64,000 nt of DNA from Luteolibacter rhizosphaerae (GCF_025950095.1 NZ_JAPDDR010000006.1:248001-312000); one strand, 5' to 3'; positions 28,085-36,695 are shown, numbered from the stretch's first letter. Numbers and translations: made by a program. The notes: generated by a model not told the origin, from the letters alone.

Positions 28085-28792
28085 ATGATGCATCGCAAAT
28101 GCCTCCCCGTTTTGCTGATCACGACGCTCGGTCTCTCCGTCGGCTCTCTGTTTGGAGCGGTCACGCTTCCGAGCTGGCATGGCCAGCCGAATACCACGTC
28201 GCAGGTCTTCCAGTTCACCACGGGAAGCACGACGCCCGGGCCCAACAGCTCGTCGAATCCTTACGGGACGGCGACCGGCGTGGTGGACCAAGGGGCGGTT
28301 GGCAATGGCTGGGAGGATCCGAATGCCCAGTTCAGCAATCCCGGTCACGATGGTGACGGATCTTGGGATGTCGGTCTGGGATCGGATGGCTCGCTGCGTT
28401 TCAACGTACCTGTTGCCCCGGGAACACTGGCCCCGGGCCAGTCTTACCGTATCGATATCATGATCTTCGCGCATGTGTTCGTGTCCCTTGCCCAGCCGCC
28501 GGTCCCCTCGGTCGATGGCTTGGCTCCGGGAGACCTCGTGCTGGAGAATCAAGGTGTCCTTTCCACCTATGGTATGACCGGGGCCACCTGGCAGTACCGC
28601 ACTTGGACGGGAACCTTGGAGGACTATGAAAGCGGCGCGATCACGGTGGCGCTCACTCCTCCGAACGGTGCGGTCTCCGCGATCGATCGCGTGGAGATCT
28701 ACACCCAATACACGCTGGTGCCGGAACCGACGGCCCCGATTCTGACTTTGATCCCGCTCGCAGCTTGGTGCTTGCGTCGTCGGAGACGCTGA
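28085..28792 (+). CDS. PEP-CTERM sorting-domain protein, secreted
   Basis: 235 residues. A Sec signal peptide (LLITTLGLSVGSLFGA) opens the chain and a PEP-CTERM anchor closes it: VPEPTAPI, a hydrophobic helix, and a final RRRRR cluster. In PEP-CTERM/exosortase systems the anchor is cut in the inner membrane, and the protein is exported to the surface, usually together with exopolysaccharide. The middle part is a beta-rich domain with many Gly/Ser/Thr and no recognised family. No exosortase gene is in the window. The gene sits between the two giant beta-helix genes, preceded by AAAGG about 10 bp upstream of the ATG, one of the better ribosome-binding sites here. A structural surface component is inferred. 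Confidence 0.85.
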   Translation: MMHRKCLPVLLITTLGLSVGSLFGAVTLPSWHGQPNTTSQVFQFTTGSTTPGPNSSSNPYGTATGVVDQGAVGNGWEDPNAQFSNPGHDGDGSWDVGLGSDGSLRFNVPVAPGTLAPGQSYRIDIMIFAHVFVSLAQPPVPSVDGLAPGDLVLENQGVLSTYGMTGATWQYRTWTGTLEDYESGAITVALTPPNGAVSAIDRVEIYTQYTLVPEPTAPILTLIPLAAWCLRRRRR

Positions 28793-28882
28793 ACCGTCTT
28801 CGGGCCGCGCTCTGGTCCTAGTCCCCCCTTATCGCAATCGAACCCGCACCGGTCCCACCCACCGGCACCCCCTCTTGCGCTC

Positions 28883-31800
28883 GTGAAGCCCCTTTTCCTT
28901 TCGAAGCTCCTCCTCTTCGCCCCTCTGCTGGCAACGGCGGAGACCTTGCTGGTGGGTCCCTCAGGCGACCACGCCAGCATTCAGTCGGCGGTCGACTCCG
29001 CAGCCCCCGGGGATGTCATCCAGATCCAGCCGGGCACCTACACCGAGAATGTGGTGCTGAACAAGGGGCCTTTGGTGCTGAGGGGCGCACATTCGGGAGT
29101 TGACGCCAGGGGACGGGTGAGCGGCGCTCCATCCCCGGCTATCGAATCGATCATCGCTCCGGCTTCCGGTCCTGCTATTCAGATTGCGCCGGGTGCGTCG
29201 GGCATCACCTTGGACGGGCTTTCTCTTTCGGCGTCGCCCGCTGCGGCCAGTGGTGTCATTTCCTTGGAAGGGGGCGCTCCGGAATCACTCACGGTTTCTA
29301 ACAACGATATCCGGGTTGCAGGCTCAGCCCTTGGCACCGCGATCTGGCTGAACAGCAGTTCGCTGAATGCGACGCTCTCGCGCAACCGCATGCTTGGATC
29401 TGCTGCCTCCTCTCAAGTGATCTTTCTGGATGGCGCGGATTCCTTCGATGGCCTTCACCTCATCGAGAATGATCTCGCCGGTGGCGGCACAGTGAGCGGG
29501 ACCGGACTTTTCGTGGATGGCATCGGCAATCTCGGCCCGAGTCTCGCGCGTGCTGCACGCATCTCCGGCAATCGTTTCACGAACTTCGATCTCGGTGTGA
29601 GTGCCGGCTCGATGTCTCTGGAGAATGTCGAGATATCGGGGAATACTTTCGAGGCCAACAATGCCGGCATGGCCGCAGGTCCCCTCGATAGCTCGATCAC
29701 TGGCAATCTTTGGAAGAACAACTCGAGCTATGGGCTGCGCCTCACCGGCTTCGGCGGCGCAAGCGATCCGGATCGAGGCGCGCGTGCCTGCGTCGTGGAG
29801 GGAAACGTCTTCGAAGGGAACGGCGCTTCGCTTGCACCAAGCGGCCACGGTGATCTGGTGCTGGACGATCAGGCCCCGGGCACACAGGGCGGGGATGTCA
29901 TTCGCCGGAACAAGTTTCTCAGCAGCGTCGGAATCTTCAGCAAGGAGTCCGGAGAGGACGTCACCGCAGCAATGAACTACTGGAATGCCGCGGACGGTCC
30001 GGGCGGGACCGCTTCTGGAAGCGGCGGGGAACTCGCCGGCCCCGGCACCGTGGCCTACAAGCCATGGTTCGTGGACGAGGATCTCACGATCTTGGACTAT
30101 GGAGATGCACCCCTCTCCGGGAGTGTGAATCTCTCCGAAGGGCAATCGATTTCCGGGGTAGAGCTGACCTTGGCTCCGGGTGCCGTCTTAACCGTCGGCT
30201 CTGGAGCCAAGGTCGATGTCGGTGATTTGGATCTCCAGGGAGATGCATCCATCCAAGTGAATGGCGGAGCCGTGAACGTGGGGCAACTCGCGATGGCTCC
30301 GGGTGCCAGCATCAATGTGGTGAATGGCGACCTGTCCCTGGATCCTCTCGGGGTCGGCGAGTATCACACGATCTCGGGCTCTTTTACCTTCTACAATTGC
30401 CTCGGCTCGCTCGACATCAATGCGAACACCACCTTCAGCGGTAGCACGCTGGCGCTGGTTACCGATATCCATCTGGCGGCAGGCGTTACCCTGATCGTGA
30501 CGGGCAGCCTCCAACTGGATGGCTGCGTCCTCGATAGCCCGGGCGTTTTCAATATCTTGGTAAACCTCGGCGCCACCTTTGAGATGGTCCGCTGCGATGT
30601 CACCAATGCCTTCATGACCTTGGTGGGTAGCGACCTCGATATCCACGACTGCGTCTTTACCGGTTCCTCGCTTACGGCCTTCAGCACCGTGAACGGCGGG
30701 AGCATCTACCATAATGTTTTCAATGGCGGCACCGGGGCACTCAATATCCTGCCCGGTGCCGTGGTCACGACCATGGTCGAGGGGTGGGGGAATGTGGCGA
30801 GCGAAGCTGCGATTCAGAACGGCTTGGAACTTGGCTTCGGTCCTCCTGCGGATCCGACCCGCACCTTGGATGCCGCGGGCAATCTCTACGTTCAACCGGG
30901 TGACCTCGTGGATGTGGCACTGGCGGTCGGGAATCTCGTGGATAAGGCGCAGGCGGTGGAAGCACTCCTGGGATACAGCACGGACTACCTCTCCTTCGGT
31001 GCACTGCTTCCCTCCGCAGACTGGCCGAACGCTCTTGCTGCTTCCGATGATGATCTGGGTGTGGTCGGCAAGCTCGACACCGCGGTGGGGCTTTCCTTCT
31101 CCCATCCTGATCCCGATGGCACTCTCCTCGATGGCAAGATCGCGGATCTCCAGATGACGGCGAATACGCTCGAAGGCCTGAGCAAGGTCTTCTTCCGGGC
31201 GAAGAGCGCGGAAGATTCCCCGCTTGTCGATACCCGCATCACCGCGAGTTCCGGTGGCAATGCCTACTATCGCAATGCTCCTTTCACCGCGAATTCCGCG
31301 GAGCTGGTTGTGGATGGAACCGATCCCGAGTTCGCGAGCGGAGCTACCGTCACCCAGATTCAGTCCTCTGTTCCCGTGGACCTCCTGCAAGATGGGTGGT
31401 TCACCCGCTCCGGCCTCGTGACCGTGACCTTCGATTCCCGCGATGAGCTTGCAGGCATTGAAGATTCGGACGTCGCCGTTGAGTTCGTGGGACTGAGCAC
31501 CAGCTACCAAGGTAGTCTGTCCTCCGCTTCTCCGGTGAACCTGGGCGGGGTTGATTATACCCGCTATGTTTTTGAGTTCACGGTGGACAGCTCCACAAGC
31601 GACGGGGTCTACAATGTGAACGCGCTGGTCATGGACCGCTCGGGCAATCTGGCCACGTTGCCGATCGGCTCCATCGAGATCTCCAAGTTCCGCGTCAATG
31701 TAACCGTGGCACCCCAAGGTTTGGTGACTACTGCCGTAACCCGCGACGTGGTCTTCGTGGCGACGAACTCCTCGGGAACGACGCTTGCAACTTGGACCTT

Positions 31801-32140
31801 GCCGCTGAATTTCACATCGGGCCTTGGCTCCGCATGGATCGAGGGGATTCCGGCGGGAACCGTCAATCTCAGCGCCAAGATGGCTTGGAATCTCCGGCGC
31901 AGAATTCCGGTCACCTTCAACTCGGAAGGCATGGCCACTCTCGCGTTCACAGGCTCGGAAGCCCTGATCGGTGGAGATCTGAACGGGAACAACGTTATCA
32001 ACTCGGGCGACTTCAACGTGCTTTCCGGCACCTTCGGCACTTCGAATCCCTTGGGAGACATTACCGGAAACGGGGTGGTAAACTCGGGTGATTTCAATAT
32101 CCTCAGCGCGAACTGGCTGACCTTGGGCGATCCGCTCTGA
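28883..32140 (+). CDS. Secreted beta-helix protein with cohesin-like and dockerin-like modules, paralogue
   Basis: 1085 residues from a GTG, with a signal peptide (LFLSKLLLFAPLLATAE). The mature chain opens directly into a right-handed beta-helix (HASIQSAVDSAAPGDVIQI, then GTYTENVVL) to about residue 400. A repeat-rich beta segment (about 410-600) parallels residues 1190-1300 of the larger protein, followed by a cohesin-like region near 670-810 (GDLVDVALAVGNLVD), an Ig-like region, and a two-loop dockerin-like end (GDLNGNNVINSGDFNVL and DITGNGVVNSGDFNIL). It terminates GDPL, almost like GDPQ in the paralogue. The jelly roll of the larger protein is absent. The shared module order shows duplication of a common ancestor. 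It probably acts at the cell surface or outside; function unknown. Confidence 0.85.
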   Translation: MKPLFLSKLLLFAPLLATAETLLVGPSGDHASIQSAVDSAAPGDVIQIQPGTYTENVVLNKGPLVLRGAHSGVDARGRVSGAPSPAIESIIAPASGPAIQIAPGASGITLDGLSLSASPAAASGVISLEGGAPESLTVSNNDIRVAGSALGTAIWLNSSSLNATLSRNRMLGSAASSQVIFLDGADSFDGLHLIENDLAGGGTVSGTGLFVDGIGNLGPSLARAARISGNRFTNFDLGVSAGSMSLENVEISGNTFEANNAGMAAGPLDSSITGNLWKNNSSYGLRLTGFGGASDPDRGARACVVEGNVFEGNGASLAPSGHGDLVLDDQAPGTQGGDVIRRNKFLSSVGIFSKESGEDVTAAMNYWNAADGPGGTASGSGGELAGPGTVAYKPWFVDEDLTILDYGDAPLSGSVNLSEGQSISGVELTLAPGAVLTVGSGAKVDVGDLDLQGDASIQVNGGAVNVGQLAMAPGASINVVNGDLSLDPLGVGEYHTISGSFTFYNCLGSLDINANTTFSGSTLALVTDIHLAAGVTLIVTGSLQLDGCVLDSPGVFNILVNLGATFEMVRCDVTNAFMTLVGSDLDIHDCVFTGSSLTAFSTVNGGSIYHNVFNGGTGALNILPGAVVTTMVEGWGNVASEAAIQNGLELGFGPPADPTRTLDAAGNLYVQPGDLVDVALAVGNLVDKAQAVEALLGYSTDYLSFGALLPSADWPNALAASDDDLGVVGKLDTAVGLSFSHPDPDGTLLDGKIADLQMTANTLEGLSKVFFRAKSAEDSPLVDTRITASSGGNAYYRNAPFTANSAELVVDGTDPEFASGATVTQIQSSVPVDLLQDGWFTRSGLVTVTFDSRDELAGIEDSDVAVEFVGLSTSYQGSLSSASPVNLGGVDYTRYVFEFTVDSSTSDGVYNVNALVMDRSGNLATLPIGSIEISKFRVNVTVAPQGLVTTAVTRDVVFVATNSSGTTLATWTLPLNFTSGLGSAWIEGIPAGTVNLSAKMAWNLRRRIPVTFNSEGMATLAFTGSEALIGGDLNGNNVINSGDFNVLSGTFGTSNPLGDITGNGVVNSGDFNILSANWLTLGDPL

Positions 32141-32167
32141 GATCACGCCGTCCTCCTCGCTTTCTCC

Positions 32168-33394
32168 ATGGCCCCCCACCGTTTGCCGATCCTGGCGGCT
32201 CTTGCCGTCGCCGCATTTTCTCCCGCCCATGCCGCGCTTGAGGCGGACTTGGTCACCACCCGCGGCACCGTCACCATCGAGTTGGAGTATGCGAAGACTC
32301 CGAAGGCGGTGGCGAACTTCATCAGTCTGGCGCGGGGATCACGGGCCTGGATGGATTCGCGGAGCGGTGCGGTGAACACGGGGCCATTCTTCAATGGGCT
32401 CCCTTTCCATTACGTCTCCAATACCGCTGAAGAAAAGCTGGTGGAATGCGGGTCGAAGGACGGCAGCGGGAGCGATGATCCGGGCTACACGATTAAGGAC
32501 GAATTCGACCCGAGCCTGACCCACCAAGCGTACGTGGTGGCCATGGCCAGCGAAGGTCCCAACAGCGGCGGAAGCCGTTTCCATCTCGCCGGCAATCTGG
32601 CGATGCCTGTCCTTGATCAACGGAATGTCGTCTTCGGCCGTATTCCGTCCGTCCAGAGCCGCTCGGTGGTGGATCAGATCCTCAGCGCAGGCTCGGGACA
32701 GACATCCCTGCTTTCCGTGACGATTCGCGGCACGGACCCTCTTGCAGCTTCGTTTGATGCTTCGGCCATCCCGCTTCCTGTCGTCGGACCCGTATCCGGC
32801 TCCCTCGCGATCCAGCCGGGCCTTGCGGCAAACCTGTTCTTCCCTCGCGCGCCGATGACCGTGCTCCGCGCCTACAGCGGCACCGATCTCATTTCCTGGG
32901 CCCCTCACTACCGGAGCTTCGCCGGGATGGACGAGCCGCTCCCCGCGGCGACGCACAAGCTGGACAATGCAGCTGACCCCCGTCGTTTTTATCACCTGTC
33001 CCAGACGACATACACGGACGCCTTGGGATCCTCTCACTTCGCCAATCGGACGATCACTACGAATTCTCCCGGCTTGGGAGAACTTGTCTATCAGTTCAAC
33101 GCCTCGGGAACCGGAGGTAGCTACTCGAATACTCCCGACCCCGAGTTCCCCTTCTTTAATTTCACGGGGACCTTCTCGGTGGAGATGAATCCCGCTCCGC
33201 GTTTCGATGGCTACTTCTTCAAGATGCTGGTGGCGACGCCGGGCTTGGGAGGAGCCTCTTATGTCGACTTGAGCGGAGGCTACGACAGTATCGGCACGTC
33301 GGCAGTGACGGGCCGCTCCTTCAGTCGGGTGCTCACTGCCACAAAGAGCCTGATCTTCGAAGATCAAGGCAGCTTGGAGCTGACGCGGCCCTGA
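32168..33394 (+). CDS. Secreted cyclophilin-like protein with unknown C-terminal domain
   Basis: 408 residues with a signal peptide (PILAALAVAAFSPAHA). Residues about 25-190 are cyclophilin-like: TTRGTVTIELEYAKTPKAVANF, DDPGYTIKDEF and VVAMASEGPNSGGSRFHL. The catalytic arginine of active cyclophilins (FHRV) is tyrosine here (FHYV, near residue 80), the QGGD loop reads VECGS, and SQFFI reads SRFHL, so prolyl isomerase activity is doubtful. The remaining 215 residues form a beta-rich domain of unknown family, ending with residues typical of verrucomicrobial secreted proteins. It starts 27 bp after the beta-helix paralogue on the same strand, so may be a chaperone or binding partner for it (inference). 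Its stop directly abuts the stop of the convergent sigma-factor gene. Confidence 0.85.
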   Translation: MAPHRLPILAALAVAAFSPAHAALEADLVTTRGTVTIELEYAKTPKAVANFISLARGSRAWMDSRSGAVNTGPFFNGLPFHYVSNTAEEKLVECGSKDGSGSDDPGYTIKDEFDPSLTHQAYVVAMASEGPNSGGSRFHLAGNLAMPVLDQRNVVFGRIPSVQSRSVVDQILSAGSGQTSLLSVTIRGTDPLAASFDASAIPLPVVGPVSGSLAIQPGLAANLFFPRAPMTVLRAYSGTDLISWAPHYRSFAGMDEPLPAATHKLDNAADPRRFYHLSQTTYTDALGSSHFANRTITTNSPGLGELVYQFNASGTGGSYSNTPDPEFPFFNFTGTFSVEMNPAPRFDGYFFKMLVATPGLGGASYVDLSGGYDSIGTSAVTGRSFSRVLTATKSLIFEDQGSLELTRP

Positions 33395-34708
33395 TCAGCC
33401 TTTCGGCCGGTGTTTGCCGGGGCGGTAGGGCACGTTCGATTCACAAGCCCTTCGCCGCTCATCGAGGAAGGTCTTCTCCGCCGCCACTCCGGTGAGCTCG
33501 ATGGCCTTGCTGAAGCTGGCCGCCGCTTCCTGGCGTCGCTCCATGCGCTCCTCGAAATCCCCGACCACCGCATGGAAAAGATAGTAGGTCTCAAGCTGCT
33601 CAGGCTTGGCGATCTCGCGCAGGGCCTTCATCCCCGCTTCCGCGCCGTGAACGTTCGCGACCGCCACCGCGCGATTGAGCGCGACGACGGGCGAATCGCT
33701 GACTTCCTGCCAGCGGTCGTAGTGCTTGAGGATGCGGGCCCAATCGGTAGCTCGATAATCCGCCGCGGTGCAGTGACAGGCCGCGATGCCCGCTTGCAGA
33801 TGATACTCGCTCAGCTCCTCGCCGCGCGATGACTGCGACAGATGCCAGAGGCCCGCGGCGATCAAGGTGCGGTCCCAGGATTCGCGATCCTGATCCATCA
33901 GGCGCAGGATGTTGCCATCGCGATCCTGCCGTGCGGGGATGCGTGCGGCATCCAGCAACATCAGCGCGAGCAAGGCATGTGTGCGGGGATGATCCGCCGC
34001 CGGATGCGCGGCCAGCAGACCGCCGAGGCGGATCGCCTCACGGCACAAGTCCTCCTTCACGATCAGCTCCCCGCTCGAAGCTTTGTATCCTTCGTTGAAA
34101 AGCAGGTAGAGCACCTGCAGCACGCCATCGAGCCGCGATTCCAGTTCCGCGCCCGATGGGATCTCGAAGGGAATCCGCTGATCCTGGATGCGCTGTTTGG
34201 CGCGGGTGAGACGCTTGGCGATCGCCCCCTCGCTGCTCAAGAAGGCCGTGGCGATTTCCGTGACGCTGAAGGCGCAGAGCGTCTTCAGCGCGAGCACGGT
34301 CTGGTCTTCCAGCGAGATCGCCGGGTGACAGCAGGCAAAGATCAGCCGCAGACGATCATCGCGGATCTCATCATCGAATCGGGGAGTATCCCCCTCATCA
34401 GGCAAGGCTTCGAGCGAAGCCGCGATCTCCAGCTGCTTCTCGTTGAAGAGCTTCTCACGCCGGATCAGGTCGAGCGCGCGGTTCTTCGCCGTTTGCATCA
34501 GCCAGGCCGCGGGATTCGCGGGCACGCCGTAGTAGGGCCAGGTCTGGAGCGCACGGATCATCGCCTCCTGCACCACATCCTCGGCGAGTTGGAGGCGATG
34601 AATGCCGAAGATCCCGGTGAGCGTGGACACCAGCTTGGCCGCCTCATGGCGGAAGAGGTGCTCGGTCAGCTTCGGGACCTCCGGGTTGTGGACAGGCGGC
34701 GCGCTCAC
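33395..34708 (-). CDS. ECF42-type RNA polymerase sigma factor with TPR-like C-terminal extension
   Basis: 437 residues from a GTG at 34708. The sigma-70 region 2 (LAEDVVQEAMIRALQTWPYYG, NPAAWLMQTAKNRALDLIRRE) and region 4 (LALKTLCAFSVTEIATAFLSS) lie in the first 190 residues. The long C-terminal half has TPR-like helices (DUF6596/COG4941) and PVVALNRAVAVANVHGAEAG. This structure marks the ECF42 group, which has no anti-sigma factor and is usually encoded beside a DGPF (YCII-related) protein; here the DGPF gene ends 4 bp upstream. ECF42 factors are proposed to be controlled by their own C-terminal extension. It is the last of six leftward genes and probably transcribes the operon itself (inference). 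Confidence 0.94.
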   Translation of the reverse strand: MSAPPVHNPEVPKLTEHLFRHEAAKLVSTLTGIFGIHRLQLAEDVVQEAMIRALQTWPYYGVPANPAAWLMQTAKNRALDLIRREKLFNEKQLEIAASLEALPDEGDTPRFDDEIRDDRLRLIFACCHPAISLEDQTVLALKTLCAFSVTEIATAFLSSEGAIAKRLTRAKQRIQDQRIPFEIPSGAELESRLDGVLQVLYLLFNEGYKASSGELIVKEDLCREAIRLGGLLAAHPAADHPRTHALLALMLLDAARIPARQDRDGNILRLMDQDRESWDRTLIAAGLWHLSQSSRGEELSEYHLQAGIAACHCTAADYRATDWARILKHYDRWQEVSDSPVVALNRAVAVANVHGAEAGMKALREIAKPEQLETYYLFHAVVGDFEERMERRQEAAASFSKAIELTGVAAEKTFLDERRRACESNVPYRPGKHRPKG

Positions 34709-34712
34709 CGGA

Positions 34713-35117
34713 TCAGGCCATGGCGTGTTGGCCTGCTTCGTCGGCCATACGGGCTGCCGGGCAGGCGGGTGCCACCGGGCGTACCTCCACGGTGAGGCCG
34801 TAAGGAAGTGCGGGGCATTCCTTCGCGATCGCCAGCGCTTCCTCCATGGTCTCGACCTTAAGCAAGAAGAAGCCGCCTACCGACTCCTTCGCCTCGGCGA
34901 AGGGACCGTCGGAAACCGTGCGGGCCTTGCCGGAGATCACCACACCCTCGTTCTCGAGCGGATTTGCCGCGGCCAGCTTGCCTTCCTTGCCAAGCCGGTC
35001 GAACCAAGAGCCCCAATCGCCCATCACCTGCTGGATCTCTTCGGGAGACATCTGCAGGTGCCAGTCGGTGCCGCGGAAAAGCAGCAAGTAGCCATTCGAA
35101 TTCGTGTAGCTGTTCAT
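34713..35117 (-). CDS. DGPF-domain (YCII-related) protein
   Basis: 134 residues. Carries the family hallmark DGPFAEAKESVGGFF, preceded by YLLLFRGTDWH and MSPEEIQQVMGDW. DGPF proteins are small dimeric ferredoxin-like alpha/beta proteins of unknown activity that accompany ECF42 sigma factors in many bacteria. The stop lies 4 bp before the GTG of the sigma factor gene, consistent with translational coupling. The C-terminus (PVAPACPAARMADEAGQHAMA) extends past the usual domain end. It probably acts in the cytoplasm; no catalytic residues can be proposed with confidence. Confidence 0.92.
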   Translation of the reverse strand: MNSYTNSNGYLLLFRGTDWHLQMSPEEIQQVMGDWGSWFDRLGKEGKLAAANPLENEGVVISGKARTVSDGPFAEAKESVGGFFLLKVETMEEALAIAKECPALPYGLTVEVRPVAPACPAARMADEAGQHAMA

Positions 35118-35152
35118 AGAGCGTTCTTCAGGTTGGAGGGTATCTAGATCGA

Positions 35153-35596
35153 TCAGGGCATGGATTGGAAGAGGCCTTTCTGGGTTTCCATGTCCAGCGG
35201 CACGGAGACGTGCTCATGCACCACCTTCCACTCGCCGCCGGTCTTCTGGAAACCCACCGTCACGCGGATCCAGGACTCCTCCACTTTTCTTTCAGGGTTC
35301 GGCCCGGTCATGCGGTTGAGCGCGCGGGCAAAGGCGACCGCATCGCTGGCGACGATATCGAGTTCGACGATTTCGTAATTCGCGGGGCCGGTCTCGCAGC
35401 ACTGGAACCACATCTCGAAGTTCTTCCGGTAGGGCTCCCGGCCGGTGACCTTCGCGGTGCAGAAAAGATCGTAGGCCACCACGTCTTCCGCATAGCAGGC
35501 CATCACGGCATCCAGATCTTTCACGTGCACGGCTTGGAGCCACTTCTGCGTGAACTCCCGGATCTGTTCTTCGTTGGTTTTGTCTAGAGTGTTCAT
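35153..35596 (-). CDS. SnoaL/NTF2-like protein
   Basis: 147 residues from the ATG at 35596, whose first bases overlap the stop of the upstream membrane-protein gene (ATGA at 35593-35596). The pattern EEQIREFTQKWLQAVHVKDLDAVMACYAED is typical of NTF2-like proteins of the SnoaL-like/DUF4440 type, as is the C-terminal WIRVTVGFQKTGGEWKVVHEH. These fold as an alpha+beta cone with a hydrophobic pocket and range from isomerases to binding proteins; the substrate is unknown. It is followed by the DGPF gene 35 bp downstream. Such NTF2-like genes are frequent in ECF42 operons. Confidence 0.9.
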   Translation of the reverse strand: MNTLDKTNEEQIREFTQKWLQAVHVKDLDAVMACYAEDVVAYDLFCTAKVTGREPYRKNFEMWFQCCETGPANYEIVELDIVASDAVAFARALNRMTGPNPERKVEESWIRVTVGFQKTGGEWKVVHEHVSVPLDMETQKGLFQSMP

Positions 35597-35868
35597 GGGG
35601 TGATCTGTCGGGTTGTGGGTTTGCGTTTGGAGATCAGCAGTCGCGTCGCGAGAAAGGCGAGCGAGAGACAGCAAAGGGCAATCAAAGTCGTGCGCAGGCC
35701 GGAGGCGACAGGCACGGATAGTCCCAGCCCGGTGAAGGCAGCCACATAGCCAGCCACGCAGACCGGACACTTCGGCATCAGCACCAGCAGGCCGCTCGGC
35801 ACCACCCATGCCGCCACGCTCCGGCTTTTACCGGGGGTCTCCCGGCGCTTCGTGCAGCACGCCTTCAT
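35593..35868 (-). CDS. Small membrane protein with CPVC motif
   Basis: 91 residues from the ATG at 35868, which overlaps the stop of the DUF899 gene as ATGA; its own stop overlaps the next start in the same way, so three genes are coupled in series. Two or three hydrophobic segments are seen, the first containing MPKCPVCVAGYVAAF; an N-terminal CC pair (KACCTKRR) precedes it. CPxC in a membrane helix recalls MerC/MerT-like mercury transporters and thiol-redox membrane proteins, but the remaining sequence is too short to assign. It may work with the upstream thioredoxin-like DUF899 protein (inference). No true homologue identified by eye. Confidence 0.8.
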   Translation of the reverse strand: MKACCTKRRETPGKSRSVAAWVVPSGLLVLMPKCPVCVAGYVAAFTGLGLSVPVASGLRTTLIALCCLSLAFLATRLLISKRKPTTRQITP

Positions 35869-36641
35869 GCCTCGCCCTCCTTGCAGCATCCGCAGCTTGC
35901 GGATTCCGTCTTCTCATACTCGTCGTGGAGTTGCACCCAGTTCATGGTGCTCTCCTCGTTCCGGCCCTTGGGCGTGAGGTCCATCATCATGAAGGTGCCG
36001 AGCGCCTCCTCCCCGCCGCGGGCGTAGCACGAATAGGTGTGGAAGATCTCACCCTTCTCGTTTTTGTAAAAGACGCTGAACCCGTGGGATTCCCCCGTGT
36101 CGGTTTCGGGAGCGAAGTTGTAGAAGGCCTGGCCCTTTTGCACCTGGTCTTCGGTGAAGGACACCCCGAAGTCGTAGTTGAAGTCGCTGCCGTTCGAGGA
36201 AACCCAAGGGAATTCCCAGCCCATGCGCTGCTTGAAGGGGATGAACTCCTCCAGCTTGCCGCGGGATACCACTGTCAGGACCAGGTCACGGTTCTCGAAG
36301 TGCTGGCGTGCGGAGTCGAAGTGGTCGCTCAGGAAGGAGCAACCGCCGCAGCCCTCCGTCCAGCCGGGACCAAACATGAAGTGATATACGATCAATTGGC
36401 TTCTTCCGCGGAAGAGGTCGGAGAGGGTCACTTTGCCTTCCGGTGCTTCGAAGACGTACTCCTTTTCGACCTTCACCCATGGGAGTTCGCGGCGCTGGGC
36501 GGCTAAGCGGTCACGCTCCCGGTAGTGTTCCTTCTCCTTCTTCAGCAGTGCCTTGCGGGCGGCTAGCCACTCCTCCCTCGTTACCACCCGGTGATCCGAG
36601 AGATCCACTTGGCCTTCCATCGTTGCAGATTGCGTGCTCAT
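35865..36641 (-). CDS. DUF899 family thioredoxin-like protein
   Basis: 258 residues from the ATG at 36641. The core matches DUF899: REEWLAARKALLKKEKE, RDRLAAQRRELPW, YHFMFGPGWTEGCGGCSFLSD, and DVNYDFG-like NGSDFNYDFG. The fold is thioredoxin-like, related to AhpC/TSA proteins, and the CGGC in the expected position is a candidate redox pair. The tail (SASCGCCKEGEA) adds another three cysteines. Members are frequent in sigma-ECF or stress operons; the reaction has not been established. It precedes a CPVC membrane protein with an ATGA overlap, suggesting a redox partnership (inference). Confidence 0.92.
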   Translation of the reverse strand: MSTQSATMEGQVDLSDHRVVTREEWLAARKALLKKEKEHYRERDRLAAQRRELPWVKVEKEYVFEAPEGKVTLSDLFRGRSQLIVYHFMFGPGWTEGCGGCSFLSDHFDSARQHFENRDLVLTVVSRGKLEEFIPFKQRMGWEFPWVSSNGSDFNYDFGVSFTEDQVQKGQAFYNFAPETDTGESHGFSVFYKNEKGEIFHTYSCYARGGEEALGTFMMMDLTPKGRNEESTMNWVQLHDEYEKTESASCGCCKEGEA

Positions 36642-36695
36642 GATTCTTTGAGGTTTCAATACTTCGACGAACGGGGAGGAGCGGTCAGGACACGA

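Noticed and set aside
30188-32230. 680-codon minus-strand frame inside the 1085-residue gene
   Set aside because: Shadow of a gene with signal peptide, beta-helix and dockerin-like end.
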